Assembly (NCBI GenBank): GCA_035464115.1
Contig: DATHSN010000103.1
Span: forward strand, 1 to 31,264
DNA length: 31,264 bases
Source: DATHSN01 sp035464115
GTDB lineage: Bacteria; Actinomycetota; Acidimicrobiia; Acidimicrobiales; SKKL01
Reading direction: 5' to 3'
The position numbers and the translations under genes are program-made. The notes beneath the pieces are model-generated. The model was not told the DNA's origin. It ran no database searches and saw nothing but the letters and a program-made list of their open reading frames with translations. The first letter of the stretch is position 1; the number at the start of each line of letters is the position of its first letter. Positions 1-7,630 of this stretch are shown in pieces.

Positions 1-356
1 ACGGCCACCTGGTCGGCCTCGCCGCCCGTCTGGGGGCCGCGGCCGGGTCGCACCTGCGCCGGGCCGACGACCGCGCCGCCGACGCCGCCGCGGTCCTCGC
101 CACCGCCCCGCCGCGGGCGCTGGTCGGCGCCGAGCGGGCCATCGAGTCGCTCGAGCACCGGGTCACCGCGCTCGACCCGGCGCGCGTGGTGGCCCGGGGC
201 TGGTCGATCACCCGCACCGCCGACGGCCGCCTCGTCCGCGCCGTCGCCGACGCCCCGGCCGGCACGGGGCTGGTCACCACCCTCGCCGACGGCGCCGTGC
301 GCAGCACCGTCGACCCCGCACCCGACGACCTCGACGCCGAGGAGGCCCCCCGATGA
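1..356 (+). CDS. xseA: Exodeoxyribonuclease VII large subunit, C-terminal part (partial)
   Basis: The 5' end of the gene lies outside the window. Reading codons from base 3 gives about 117 residues ending in TGA at 354-356. The visible part holds the typical tail of the large subunit: a helical stretch rich in Ala and Arg, then LDPARVVARGWSITRTADG and a short beta-rich end of the form GTGLVTTLADGAVRSTV, which matches the 'LxPxxVLxRGYAI' tail of XseA. With XseB this subunit degrades single-stranded DNA to acid-soluble oligonucleotides in the cytoplasm. The stop overlaps the ATG of the next gene (ATGA), the usual coupling of xseA with xseB, and this supports both calls. The catalytic domain cannot be seen here. 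Confidence 0.9.
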   Translation, partial: GHLVGLAARLGAAAGSHLRRADDRAADAAAVLATAPPRALVGAERAIESLEHRVTALDPARVVARGWSITRTADGRLVRAVADAPAGTGLVTTLADGAVRSTVDPAPDDLDAEEAPR

Positions 357-616
357 CCGACGCCCCCACCCCCGTGCCCGCCGCCGAGCTCGGCTACGCC
401 GAGGCCCTGGCCGAGCTCGAGGGCATCGTGCGCGAGCTCGAGGGCGAGGCCGTCGACGTCGACCACCTCGCCGAGCGGGTCCGGCGCGCCGCCGAGCTCA
501 TCACCACCTGCCGCAGCCGGATCGCCGCGGCGCGCTTCGACGTCGCCCAGGTGGTCGCCGGCCTCGACGACGCGGCCGACACCAGCCGCTCGGCTCCGCC
601 GACCCCCGAACCGTAG
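353..616 (+). CDS. xseB: Exodeoxyribonuclease VII small subunit
   Basis: 87 residues, the normal size for XseB. The core ELGYAEALAELEGIVRELEG followed by a second helix (VDVDHLAERVRRAAELITTCRSRI) is the two-helix signature of the family, in which small subunits wrap around the coiled coil of XseA. The ATG at 353 overlaps the xseA stop by 4 bp, so translation is probably coupled and the subunit ratio set by reinitiation. The last 20 residues are Pro/Ser/Thr-rich and probably disordered. Its TAG stop (614-616) is also the first half of the probable -10 box of the next gene. Confidence 0.93.
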   Translation: MTDAPTPVPAAELGYAEALAELEGIVRELEGEAVDVDHLAERVRRAAELITTCRSRIAAARFDVAQVVAGLDDAADTSRSAPPTPEP

Positions 617-619
617 GCT
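614..619 (+). promoter_or_regulatory. Probable -10 box, leaderless promoter of the polyprenyl synthase gene
   Basis: TAGGCT fits the actinobacterial sigma-A -10 pattern TAnnnT and ends 6 bases before the GTG at 626, so transcription would start at or next to the start codon. No Shine-Dalgarno sequence lies between them. No clear -35 is visible. The box overlaps the xseB stop codon. Confidence 0.5.
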
Positions 620-625
620 GTTCCG

Positions 626-1708
626 GTGCGCCCGGACCCCTCGACGATCCCGCCGAGCGCCGCGACCGCGCCCCCGGCGCTCACCTCGGTCGCCGAGCGG
701 GTCGACGAGCGGCTCACCGAGATCCTCGACCACGAGCTGCACCGGTGGCGGGCGCTCGACCCGGTCCTCGCACCACCGCTCGAGGCCCTGCGCCGGCTCG
801 TGCTCGGGGGCGGCAAGCGGCTGCGACCGGCCTTCTGCCACTGGGCGTTCGTCGGCGCCGGCGGTCCGGCCGACGACCCGCGGGTGCTCGACACCGGCGC
901 CGCGCTCGAGCTGCTCCAGGCGTTCGCCCTCGTGCACGACGACGTCATGGACGGCTCGGCCACCCGTCGGGGCGTGCCCGCCATCCACACCGAGTTCGCC
1001 GACCGGCACCGCGCCGCGGGGTGGCGGGGCGAGGCCCGGCGGTTCGGCGACGGGGTGGCGATCCTCGCCGGCGACGTCGCCCACGTCTACGCCGACCGCC
1101 TCATGAGCGGTGCGGTGCCCGACGCCCTCGCGGTGTGGCACGAGCTGCGCATCGAGGTCAACGTCGGCCAGTACCTCGACATCGAGGCCACCGCGCGGGC
1201 GTCGGTCGACCTGGCCACGGCCCGACGGATCGCCCGCTACAAGTCGGGCAAGTACACCATCGAGCGACCCCTCGAGATGGGGGCCGCGCTGGCGGGACGC
1301 ACCGACCTGGCCCCCGCCCTCGAGCGCTACGGGCACCCGCTCGGCGAGGCGTTCCAGCTGCGCGACGACCTGCTCGGCGCCTTCGGCGACGCCGACCGCA
1401 CCGGCAAGCCGGTGGGCGACGACCTGCGCGAGGGCAAGCCCACACCGCTGCTCGCCATCGCCCACCGGCGCGCCGACGCCGCCCAGCGCCGGCTCCTCGA
1501 CCAGGTGGGCCGGGCCGACCTCGACGCCGATCAGATCGCCGAGCTGCAGGACGTGCTGGTGGCCACCGGGGCCCGCGACGCGGTCACCACCGAGATCGCC
1601 GACCTCACCGCGACGGCCCTCGGCGCGCTCGACGCCATCGAGCTCGTCGGCGGCGCCGACGCCGCGCTGCGCGACCTCGCCGTCTACGTCGGGAGCCGCG
1701 AGTGGTGA
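626..1708 (+). CDS. Polyprenyl diphosphate synthase (short-chain, FPP/GGPP type)
   Basis: 360 residues, all-alpha trans-isoprenyl diphosphate synthase. The first aspartate-rich motif is DDVMD at residues 105-109 (preceded by LVH, followed by GSATRRG). The second is RDDLLGAFGD at 246-255, where the family usually has DDxxD; here it is DDLLG followed by a later GD, as in several actinobacterial homologues. The substrate-binding GGKRLRP lies near residue 70. Phe lies five residues before the first motif, which in this family usually limits the product to C15-C20, so FPP or GGPP is likely; exact chain length is inferred. It would condense IPP with allylic diphosphates in the cytoplasm for carotenoids, menaquinone or lipid carriers. 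The GTG start was chosen because it directly follows a TAGGCT box. Its stop overlaps the next gene. Confidence 0.88.
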   Translation: MRPDPSTIPPSAATAPPALTSVAERVDERLTEILDHELHRWRALDPVLAPPLEALRRLVLGGGKRLRPAFCHWAFVGAGGPADDPRVLDTGAALELLQAFALVHDDVMDGSATRRGVPAIHTEFADRHRAAGWRGEARRFGDGVAILAGDVAHVYADRLMSGAVPDALAVWHELRIEVNVGQYLDIEATARASVDLATARRIARYKSGKYTIERPLEMGAALAGRTDLAPALERYGHPLGEAFQLRDDLLGAFGDADRTGKPVGDDLREGKPTPLLAIAHRRADAAQRRLLDQVGRADLDADQIAELQDVLVATGARDAVTTEIADLTATALGALDAIELVGGADAALRDLAVYVGSREW

Positions 1709-4206
1709 GCCCGGAGACCCCGCCCGGCCCGCTCCCCGGGGTGCCGCTCCCCGGGGTCACGGCGCGGGCGCTGATCGACACCACGTCCGACCTCTACATC
1801 ACGGTGGGTCCCGACGCCCGCATCACCGGCGCCGCCGCCCGGATCGACCGCCTGTGGCGCGGGCCCCTCGCCGACCTCGTCGGTCGCGAGGCGCTCTCGG
1901 TGCTGCACCCCGACGACCGGGAGCTGGCCGCGTCGGAGCTGGCGGCGTTCATGTTCGGCGGTGAGCCCATCAGCGGCGACGCCGAGTTCCTGGGCCGCAT
2001 CATCGGCGCCGACGGGGTGGCACGGTGGGCGGCCATCCAGGCCGGCGAGCTCGAGCCGCCCGCCGAGGGCATCGTGGTCATCGCCCGCGACGCCCATGAG
2101 CTGGTGAGCGGCCAGCCGGGTGACGCCGGTGAGGCCCGACTGCGGGCGCTCATCGAGCACGCGCCATCGGTCGTCGAGGTCCTCGACGCCCAGGGCGTGA
2201 TCCTGTGGGCCGGTCCCGGCGCCGAGCAGGCCCGGGGCGTGCCCCGGGGCGAGCTGGTGGGCACGAGCAGCGCCCGCTTCACCCACCCCGACGACGCCGA
2301 CGAGGCCAACGCGTGGTTCCGTGCCGTCGCCGCCCGGCCCGGCGCCAGCGACCGCTACTTCGGCCGGATGATCCGGGGCGACGGCCAGGTGGCCTGGGTC
2401 GACGCCACGATCACGAACCGCCTCGACGACCCCGCGGTGCGCGGCATCGTGGCCAACTTCCACGACGTCACCGATCTGGTCCGGTCCCGACGGGTGAGCG
2501 ACCGCCTCGGTCGGGTCGTCGAGCGCACCACCGACCTGGTGCTGGTCATCGATCCCGACAGCGGCCTGCCGGTGGAGGCGAACCCGGCGGCGCGCTCGTT
2601 CTGGGGGATCCCACCCGATGGCGATCTCGCCACCGTCCACTGGGGGAGCGCGCTCACGCCACAGGCGTTCGACATCGCGGCCAGCGAGGTCATCCCGGTG
2701 GCGTCCGAGCGCGGCACCTGGACGGGCGAGCTCGACGCGGTGTCGGCCAGCGGGCGCGCCGTCACCATGTCGGTGCACGTCGAGCGCCACACCGAGTCCG
2801 ACGGCGCCTACGCGGTGGTGGCCCGCGACATCAGCGAGCGCAAGGCCTTCGAGGCCCGCCTCGCCCACGAGGCCACCCACGATCCGCTCACCGGGCTCCC
2901 GAACCGGGCGCTGCTCGTCGACCGGCTCGAGCACGCCCTGGCCCGCGCCGCGCGATCCGACCAGCAGCTCGCCGTCATCTTCTGCGACCTCGACCACTTC
3001 AAGGTCATCAACGACAGCCTGGGCCACGGCGCCGGCGACGTCGTGCTGCGCGCCGTCGCCGAGCGCCTGGTCGCCTCGGTCCGCCCGGGCGACACCGTGG
3101 CCCGCTTCGGTGGCGACGAGCTGGTCGTGGTGTGCGAGGACCTCGACGACCCAGGTCTCGCGGCCAGCATCGCCGACCGGATCGGGCCGGCCATCGCCGA
3201 GCCGATCCACGTCGCGGGGGCCGAGGTGTTCGTCACCGTGTCGTGCGGCGTGGCGCTGTCGCGGCCCGGCAGCACGATCGCCGAGGAGATCCTGGGTGAC
3301 GCCGACGCGGCCATGTACCGGGCCAAGGCGACGGGTCGGGCCCGGGTCGCGCGCTTCGACCGGTCGATGCGCGACGAGGCGGTCGCCCGCCTCGACCTCG
3401 AGGGGTCGCTGCGACGGGCCCTCGACCGTCACGAGATCCGCGTCCACTACCAACCGATCGTCGACGTGGCCAGCGGCGCCATCGTCGCCGTGGAGGCGCT
3501 GGCGCGGTGGGAGCACCCCGAGCGGGGGCTGCTGGCGCCGGGCGAGTGGATCGGCCTGGCCGAGGACACCGGGCTCATCGTGCCGATCGGGGGCTGGATC
3601 CTCGATCAGGCGTGCCGGCAGGTCCAGCGCGGGCAGGCCACCCTGCCCGGCCTCGGGGAGCTCGAGGTGAGCGTCAACGTGTCGGGCCGCCAGCTCGGGC
3701 AGGTGTCGTTCGTCGCCGAGGTGGAGCGGGTCCTCGCCGTCACCGGCCTGGCCCCCTCCCGCCTCGGCATCGAGCTCACCGAGAGCCTGCTCATGGACGA
3801 CGTCGACCGCTCGGCGGCCACGCTCGGGGCCCTGAAGGACCTCGGGGTCCAGGTGGTGGTCGACGACTTCGGCACCGGCTACTCGTCGCTGTCGTACCTG
3901 CGGCGCTTCCCGGTCGACCAGCTCAAGGTCGACCGCAGCTTCGTCGACGGCCTGGGCACCGACGCCGACGACACCGCCATCGCCGCGCTCATCGTGGCCC
4001 TCGCCCGGACGCTCGGGCTGCGCTCGGTGGCCGAGGGGGTCGAGACCGAGGTGCAGCTCGCCGAGGTCCGCCGCCTCGGCGTCGACCGCGCCCAGGGCTA
4101 CCTGTTGGGCCGACCCCAGCCCCCGGAGCGGCTCGGCGACGTGCTGGCCGAGCTCACCACCCCGAACGAGCGAAGCGCGCCAGCGCCGCCGCCGTCGGCT
4201 CGCTGA
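1705..4206 (+). CDS. Triple-PAS GGDEF-EAL protein (c-di-GMP synthesis/hydrolysis)
   Basis: 833 residues from the GTG at 1705, which overlaps the previous stop as GTGA; GTG at 1702 is equally in frame. Three PAS domains come first (roughly residues 15-130, 145-265 and 270-390). A GGDEF domain follows, with HDPLTGLPNR at its start and active-site GGDEL at 469-473. An RxxD inhibitory site (RPGD) lies exactly five residues before GGDEL. The EAL domain has EAL at 597-599, VNVSGRQL, ELTESLLM, DDFGTGYSSL, KVDRSFV and the late AEGVE and GYLLGRP motifs, so the metal and catalytic residues look intact. No membrane segment is seen, so it is probably a cytosolic sensor that makes or degrades c-di-GMP. 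Which activity dominates cannot be told. The 3' end overlaps a convergent hydrolase gene by 53 bp. Confidence 0.93.
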   Translation: MSPETPPGPLPGVPLPGVTARALIDTTSDLYITVGPDARITGAAARIDRLWRGPLADLVGREALSVLHPDDRELAASELAAFMFGGEPISGDAEFLGRIIGADGVARWAAIQAGELEPPAEGIVVIARDAHELVSGQPGDAGEARLRALIEHAPSVVEVLDAQGVILWAGPGAEQARGVPRGELVGTSSARFTHPDDADEANAWFRAVAARPGASDRYFGRMIRGDGQVAWVDATITNRLDDPAVRGIVANFHDVTDLVRSRRVSDRLGRVVERTTDLVLVIDPDSGLPVEANPAARSFWGIPPDGDLATVHWGSALTPQAFDIAASEVIPVASERGTWTGELDAVSASGRAVTMSVHVERHTESDGAYAVVARDISERKAFEARLAHEATHDPLTGLPNRALLVDRLEHALARAARSDQQLAVIFCDLDHFKVINDSLGHGAGDVVLRAVAERLVASVRPGDTVARFGGDELVVVCEDLDDPGLAASIADRIGPAIAEPIHVAGAEVFVTVSCGVALSRPGSTIAEEILGDADAAMYRAKATGRARVARFDRSMRDEAVARLDLEGSLRRALDRHEIRVHYQPIVDVASGAIVAVEALARWEHPERGLLAPGEWIGLAEDTGLIVPIGGWILDQACRQVQRGQATLPGLGELEVSVNVSGRQLGQVSFVAEVERVLAVTGLAPSRLGIELTESLLMDDVDRSAATLGALKDLGVQVVVDDFGTGYSSLSYLRRFPVDQLKVDRSFVDGLGTDADDTAIAALIVALARTLGLRSVAEGVETEVQLAEVRRLGVDRAQGYLLGRPQPPERLGDVLAELTTPNERSAPAPPPSAR

Positions 4207-4813
4207 CCACCCCCACCTCGCCCGCCACCGCCGCGAGCCACGGGGGGTGGATCCGGGCGCTCACCGCGATGGCCGGGTCGAGGTCGCTCAGGTGGGTGAC
4301 CTGGCGGACGAAGCCGGCGGCGTAGTCGGGCGGTCGCACGTCGCGCGACAGCTCGGCCAGCGCGAACGGGTCGGGCGGTCGGGGCGCGTCGTCGGGGATC
4401 CGCACGAGGGCGGCGCTGCCGGGTTGGGACCCGCCCCCGGCGAGCCCGGGGCCGTCGTCGAGGACCGCGCCGCGCACGGTCGTGGGTCGGGCGCCGATGA
4501 GCAGCAGCGCCACGTAGGCGCCGAGGCCGCGCCCGTGCAGCGTGGCCCGGCCGAGGTGGGCCAGCGCGGCGTCGGCGTCGCCCATGAGCACCTCGGCGGT
4601 GTAGCCGCCGCCGGCGGGCACGTCGGAGCGGCCGTGGCCGGTGAAGTCGAGGGCCCACACCGCCCCGGGCCAGGCCGCCACCGGGTCGGGCACCTGTGGC
4701 GGGGCGGACTCGCCGAGACCGTGGAGGAGCAACAGGGTCGGCCCGTCGGCCCGCCGCAGCGGGTGCAGGGCGAGCTCGATGCGGTTGTGGCGGAGGCGGA
4801 CGACGTCGCTCAC
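4154..4813 (-). CDS. Alpha/beta-hydrolase-fold protein lacking the nucleophile serine
   Basis: 219 residues, GTG start at 4813 overlapping the stop of the upstream hydrolase by 4 bp. It has the N-terminal half of the fold: oxyanion-loop LLLLHGLGES (27-36) and DFTGHGRSD (56-64). At the nucleophile elbow, where the family has GxSxG, it reads HGRGLGAYVA, with Gly96 in place of Ser. The C-terminal half is short; I see no clear acid-loop (GxxDxxxP) and no terminal GH motif. It is therefore probably not an ordinary esterase: a pseudo-enzyme, a partner of the neighbouring active hydrolase, or a decaying duplicate. The frame is open with normal codon use, so it is still likely expressed. Its last 53 bp run antisense into the GGDEF-EAL gene. 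Confidence 0.75.
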   Translation of the reverse strand: MSDVVRLRHNRIELALHPLRRADGPTLLLLHGLGESAPPQVPDPVAAWPGAVWALDFTGHGRSDVPAGGGYTAEVLMGDADAALAHLGRATLHGRGLGAYVALLLIGARPTTVRGAVLDDGPGLAGGGSQPGSAALVRIPDDAPRPPDPFALAELSRDVRPPDYAAGFVRQVTHLSDLDPAIAVSARIHPPWLAAVAGEVGVVSEPTAAALARFARSGW

Positions 4814-5724
4814 GACACGAACTCCAGGACCATCTCGGCGATCTCGGCGGGGCGCTCGACGTGGACGAAGTGGCCGGTGTCGGCCATCGGGACCAGCCGG
4901 GCGCCGGGGGGCAGGTAGGGCTCGACGTCGTCGGGTCCGGTGCCCCATCCCATGGGCTCGTCGACCGTGCCGAGCACGCCCAGCATCGGCACCGGCAGCC
5001 CCGGGAGCCGCAGCAGCGACCACTCCGGTCGGAAGGGCCCGAAGCCGCCGAAGCGCAGCGACGGATCGATCTTCCAGCGCCAGCCGTCGGCGTCGTGGCG
5101 AGCGCCGATCGTGACGAGGTAGCGGAGCCACTCGACCGGGAGCCGTGGGTTCATCCGCCCGCGGCGCTCGGCCAGCTCGTCGAGCGTGCCCGGACGCCGG
5201 GTGGCCTCGTGGGCCCGGTGGCGATGGTCGAGCCAGCCGGTGAGCTCGTCGGCGAGCAGTCGGGTGCGCTCGCGCTCGGCGACGTCGGGGGCCCGGCGCC
5301 CCGACGGCAGCCCGTCGAGGTTCACCAGGTGGGTGAGCCGCCACGGCATCACCTCGGCCAGCTGGAGCATGAGGCCGCCGCCCTTGGAGTGGCCGATCAC
5401 CGGGAGCGGCGCGTCGGTGGTCGACTCGATGACCGCCACCGCGTCGCGCACGTCGGCGTCCCAGCTGTAGAGGGCGGCGTGGTCGGAGTCGCCGTGGCCC
5501 CGCTGGTCCCACGACACCACCCGCCAGCCGGCGTCGGCGAGCAGCGGGGCGAACGTGTCGAAGGTGCCGGCGAAGTCGAACCCGCCGTGGGCGAGCAGCA
5601 GCGGTGGCGCCCCCTCGTCACCCCACTCGTGCACGGCCAGGCCGACACCCGCGCCGACCACTCGTCGGGTGCGGTCGGGACGCCGGGCCCCCGGGTACGT
5701 CACGGTCTCGTCGGTGGTGGTCAC
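4810..5724 (-). CDS. Alpha/beta hydrolase
   Basis: 304 residues with a complete catalytic set: LLLAHGGFDF (oxyanion loop), DQRGHGDSD (73-81), nucleophile elbow VIGHSKGGG with Ser113, acid loop LGTVDEP and C-terminal ADTGHFVHVERP with the catalytic His. It resembles the soluble esterase/epoxide-hydrolase/haloperoxidase-like group; the substrate cannot be inferred. The GTG at 5724 was chosen because a TAGGCT box ends 8 bases upstream and the protein then starts shortly before the fold. It is the first gene of a two-gene operon with the truncated hydrolase and diverges from the anchored esterase at 5805, with an 80-bp shared promoter region. Confidence 0.9.
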   Translation of the reverse strand: MTTTDETVTYPGARRPDRTRRVVGAGVGLAVHEWGDEGAPPLLLAHGGFDFAGTFDTFAPLLADAGWRVVSWDQRGHGDSDHAALYSWDADVRDAVAVIESTTDAPLPVIGHSKGGGLMLQLAEVMPWRLTHLVNLDGLPSGRRAPDVAERERTRLLADELTGWLDHRHRAHEATRRPGTLDELAERRGRMNPRLPVEWLRYLVTIGARHDADGWRWKIDPSLRFGGFGPFRPEWSLLRLPGLPVPMLGVLGTVDEPMGWGTGPDDVEPYLPPGARLVPMADTGHFVHVERPAEIAEMVLEFVS

Positions 5725-5732
5725 GGCCCCGC

Positions 5733-5738
5733 AGCCTA
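5733..5738 (-). promoter_or_regulatory. Probable -10 box, leaderless promoter of the hydrolase operon
   Basis: On the minus strand the bases read TAGGCT, ending 8 bases before the GTG start at 5724. No ribosome-binding site is visible in the intervening GC-rich bases. The hexamer is identical to that before the polyprenyl synthase gene. Confidence 0.45.
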
Positions 5739-5764
5739 TGGGCGTGGCGCGCCCGGCCCGGCCG

Positions 5765-5770
5765 TACGCT
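5765..5770 (+). promoter_or_regulatory. Probable -10 box of the anchored esterase gene
   Basis: TACGCT fits TAnnnT and lies 34 bases before the ATG at 5805. A Shine-Dalgarno sequence AGGGGGAG (about 5793-5800) follows, so this is a leadered promoter. The surrounding CGTACGCTGTCG also occurs before the C11-peptidase gene (21147-21158). Confidence 0.45.
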
Positions 5771-5804
5771 GTCGGCGACCGCACCGGCCTCCAGGGGGAG
5801 CACC

Positions 5805-7079
5805 ATGGCCACCGACGTCCCGCCGACCGACGACGCACCCGACGCCACCGGCGGCCGTCCCCGCTACGTGGTCGTCCTCGTCGGCGGGCTGATCGCCCTG
5901 GTGGCGGTGGTCGCGCTCTTCCTCGTCGCCACCGGTGGGGACGACGACGACGGCGACGACGCGGTGGCCACCGACACCACCGCGGCGCCCACCACCGCGC
6001 CGCCCGAGACCACCGCGCCGCCGACCACCGCGGCGCCGGTCACCACCACCACGGCGCCCGAGCCCGAGCCGAACGCGGCCTACGCCGAGTCGGGGCCCTA
6101 CGCGGCGGGGGTCACCACCATCGACCTCGACGGCCGCTTCGTCGAGGTGTGGTACCCCGCCGACCCCGACGGGGTGGCCGGACTCGAGCCGGCGGTGTTC
6201 CAGATCCGCGACGTCGTGCCCCCCGAGCTCGCCGCGCTGGTGCCCGACGAGCTCAACCCCAGCTATCCCACCGATGCGTTCGCCGAGGCGCCGCCGGCCA
6301 CCGACGGGCCGTTCCCCGTCGTCGCGCTCAGCCACGGCTTCGGGGCCTGGCCCACCATGTACCAGTTCCTCGGCACCCACCTGGCGTCGTGGGGCATGGT
6401 CGTCGTCGCCCCCGACCACGCCGAGCGCGACCTGCTGGCGGCCGCGTCGGGCAACGTCACCGAGGGCGACGACGCCGGCGTCCTGCTCGGGTCGGTCGAT
6501 GCCGCGGTGGCGGCCTCCGAGGCCGGCGCCGGCGTGCTGGCCGGGCTCCTCGACGCCGAGCGCCTGGCCACGGTCGGCCACTCGGCCGGCGTGCGGGCGG
6601 CCACCGAGTCGGCCGGGCGCGACGACCGGGTCGACACCGTGGTGATGATGGCGGGCGGGTCCACCGAGGTGGTGGCGGTCCCGGTGCTCGTCCTCGCCGG
6701 CGGGCGCGACGAGGTCATCCCCCTCGACGCCATCCTCGAGCGCACGGCGGGGCTCACCGACCGCCGCATCGCGGTGATCGACGAGGCCGGCCACAACGCC
6801 TTCAACGACATCTGCCTCATCGGCCAGGAGCAGGGCGGCCTGCTCGGCATCACCGAGCAGCTGGGCCTGCCGGTCGACGAGCGCCTGCTCGGGCTGCTCG
6901 CCGACGGCTGCACCGAGGAGTTCCTCCCCGCCCAGGAGGCCTGGCCGGCGATCCGTCACCTGGTCACCGCCCAGGTGCGGGCCGCGTGGGGCGTCGACCC
7001 CGAGCCCGTCGGCCTCGACGACGCCACCGTGGCGTCGTTCGGTCCCGCCATCACGTGGGATCCGGGCCCCACCGGCTGA
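5805..7079 (+). CDS. Membrane-anchored extracytoplasmic alpha/beta hydrolase (esterase/lipase-like)
   Basis: 424 residues. A short cytoplasmic N-terminus is followed by one hydrophobic segment (about 21-43), a run of Asp, a Thr/Pro/Ala-rich linker (about 54-90) and a hydrolase domain outside the membrane. The domain has FVEVWYPAD early, oxyanion-loop ALSHGFGAW, nucleophile elbow VGHSAGVRAA with Ser260, acid GGRDEVIP with Asp302 and EAGHNAFND with His330. This layout resembles the PAF-acetylhydrolase/chlorophyllase/polyester-hydrolase group, so ester hydrolysis of lipids or polymers is plausible but inferred. The uncleaved anchor and low-complexity linker suggest it is held at the cell surface. 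The ATG at 5805 has a good Shine-Dalgarno sequence. It is followed by the fur-type gene after 56 bp. Confidence 0.85.
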   Translation: MATDVPPTDDAPDATGGRPRYVVVLVGGLIALVAVVALFLVATGGDDDDGDDAVATDTTAAPTTAPPETTAPPTTAAPVTTTTAPEPEPNAAYAESGPYAAGVTTIDLDGRFVEVWYPADPDGVAGLEPAVFQIRDVVPPELAALVPDELNPSYPTDAFAEAPPATDGPFPVVALSHGFGAWPTMYQFLGTHLASWGMVVVAPDHAERDLLAAASGNVTEGDDAGVLLGSVDAAVAASEAGAGVLAGLLDAERLATVGHSAGVRAATESAGRDDRVDTVVMMAGGSTEVVAVPVLVLAGGRDEVIPLDAILERTAGLTDRRIAVIDEAGHNAFNDICLIGQEQGGLLGITEQLGLPVDERLLGLLADGCTEEFLPAQEAWPAIRHLVTAQVRAAWGVDPEPVGLDDATVASFGPAITWDPGPTG

Positions 7080-7097
7080 CCCTGTCCCCGCCGGCGG

Positions 7098-7127
7098 GTT
7101 CTCATCCGTTCTCAGTTCGGCTAGGAT
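7098..7127 (+). promoter_or_regulatory. Promoter of the Fur-family gene with a 10-bp-phased direct repeat
   Basis: TAGGAT (7122-7127) is a probable -10 box ending 8 bases before the ATG at 7136. The sequence GTTCTCA occurs twice, at 7098-7104 and 7108-7114, exactly 10 bp apart. The first copy's TTCTCA (7099-7104) sits 17 bp before the -10 box, in the -35 position. Two identical half-sites on one face of the helix look like an operator, perhaps for autoregulation by the Fur-type protein or for another regulator that binds direct repeats. The identity of the regulator is inference. Confidence 0.45.
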
Positions 7128-7135
7128 CCTGCCCG

Positions 7136-7573
7136 ATGTCCCCCGACCTCCACGCCACCGCGGCGGCGCGCTTGCGCGACGACGGCCAGCGCTACACCAC
7201 GAACCGGCGGGCGCTCGTCGAGGCCCTCGACGAGGCCGAGCACCCGCTCACCATCCCCGAGCTGCTGGCCCGGCGCAGCGGCATCCCCCAGAGCTCGGCC
7301 TACCGCAACCTCGCGGTGCTCGAGCGGGCCGGGGTCGTCGACCGCCTCGTCACCACCGACGAGTTCGCCCGCTTCGAGCTGGCCGAGGACCTCACCGAGC
7401 ACCACCACCACCTCATCTGCAGCAGCTGCGGGGCGGTCGCCGACGTCCCCGCCGACCCCCGCATCGAGGAGCTCATCGAGCAGGCGGTCACCCGGGCCGC
7501 GGCGGCCACCGGCTTCCAGGTCGAGGCGCACCGCGTCGACCTCGTCGGTCGCTGCGCCACCTGCGTGGCGTAG
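7136..7573 (+). CDS. Fur-family metalloregulator (Zur/Fur type)
   Basis: 145 residues, the normal length for the family. The N-terminal winged helix includes RYTTNRRALVEAL and the recognition region SGIPQSSAYRNLAVLERAGVV (about 49-69). The metal-binding part has HHHHLICSSCG (89-99) with the CxxC pair Cys95/Cys98, His132 and the second CxxC pair Cys140/Cys143. The two CxxC pairs form the structural zinc site of Fur/Zur proteins. Which metal it senses (zinc, iron or other) cannot be settled from sequence; the His-rich N-terminus of the next protein suggests a link to a transition metal. It would repress metal-homeostasis genes when loaded. Probable leaderless transcript from the TAGGAT box. Confidence 0.92.
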   Translation: MSPDLHATAAARLRDDGQRYTTNRRALVEALDEAEHPLTIPELLARRSGIPQSSAYRNLAVLERAGVVDRLVTTDEFARFELAEDLTEHHHHLICSSCGAVADVPADPRIEELIEQAVTRAAAATGFQVEAHRVDLVGRCATCVA

Positions 7574-7586
7574 GTCCCCGCCGGGG

Positions 7587-7627
7587 CCGAGTGCCACCGG
7601 CGGCCCACCGCCAGCGGCCACACTCGG
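7587..7627 (+). terminator. Interrupted inverted repeat between the Fur-type and YibE/F genes
   Basis: Outer arms CCGAGTG (7587-7593) and CACTCGG (7621-7627) enclose an inner hairpin GGCGG-CCCA-CCGCC (7599-7612). There is no T-run. It could terminate the Fur-type transcript or be a 5' structure of the YibE/F gene, whose GTG starts 3 bases after the repeat. In DNA this GC-rich, such hairpins can arise by chance. Confidence 0.35.
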
Positions 7628-7630
7628 GCG

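Noticed and set aside
745..1704. Possible N-terminal extension of the GGDEF-EAL protein into the polyprenyl synthase region
   Set aside because: The extension is Arg/Pro-rich frame-shifted text of the synthase gene; the GTG at 1705 with stop overlap is a better start.
1684..3516. Long open frame (610 codons) on the minus strand opposite the GGDEF-EAL gene
   Set aside because: Its translation is low-complexity Gly/Ala/Val/Asp/Arg text without motifs. The plus-strand frame has full PAS, GGDEF and EAL motifs, and such antisense frames are common in GC-rich DNA.
5980..6070. Repeated ACC/GCG/CCG triplets resembling a tandem repeat
   Set aside because: They encode the Thr/Pro/Ala linker of the anchored esterase; codon bias and low-complexity protein explain them.
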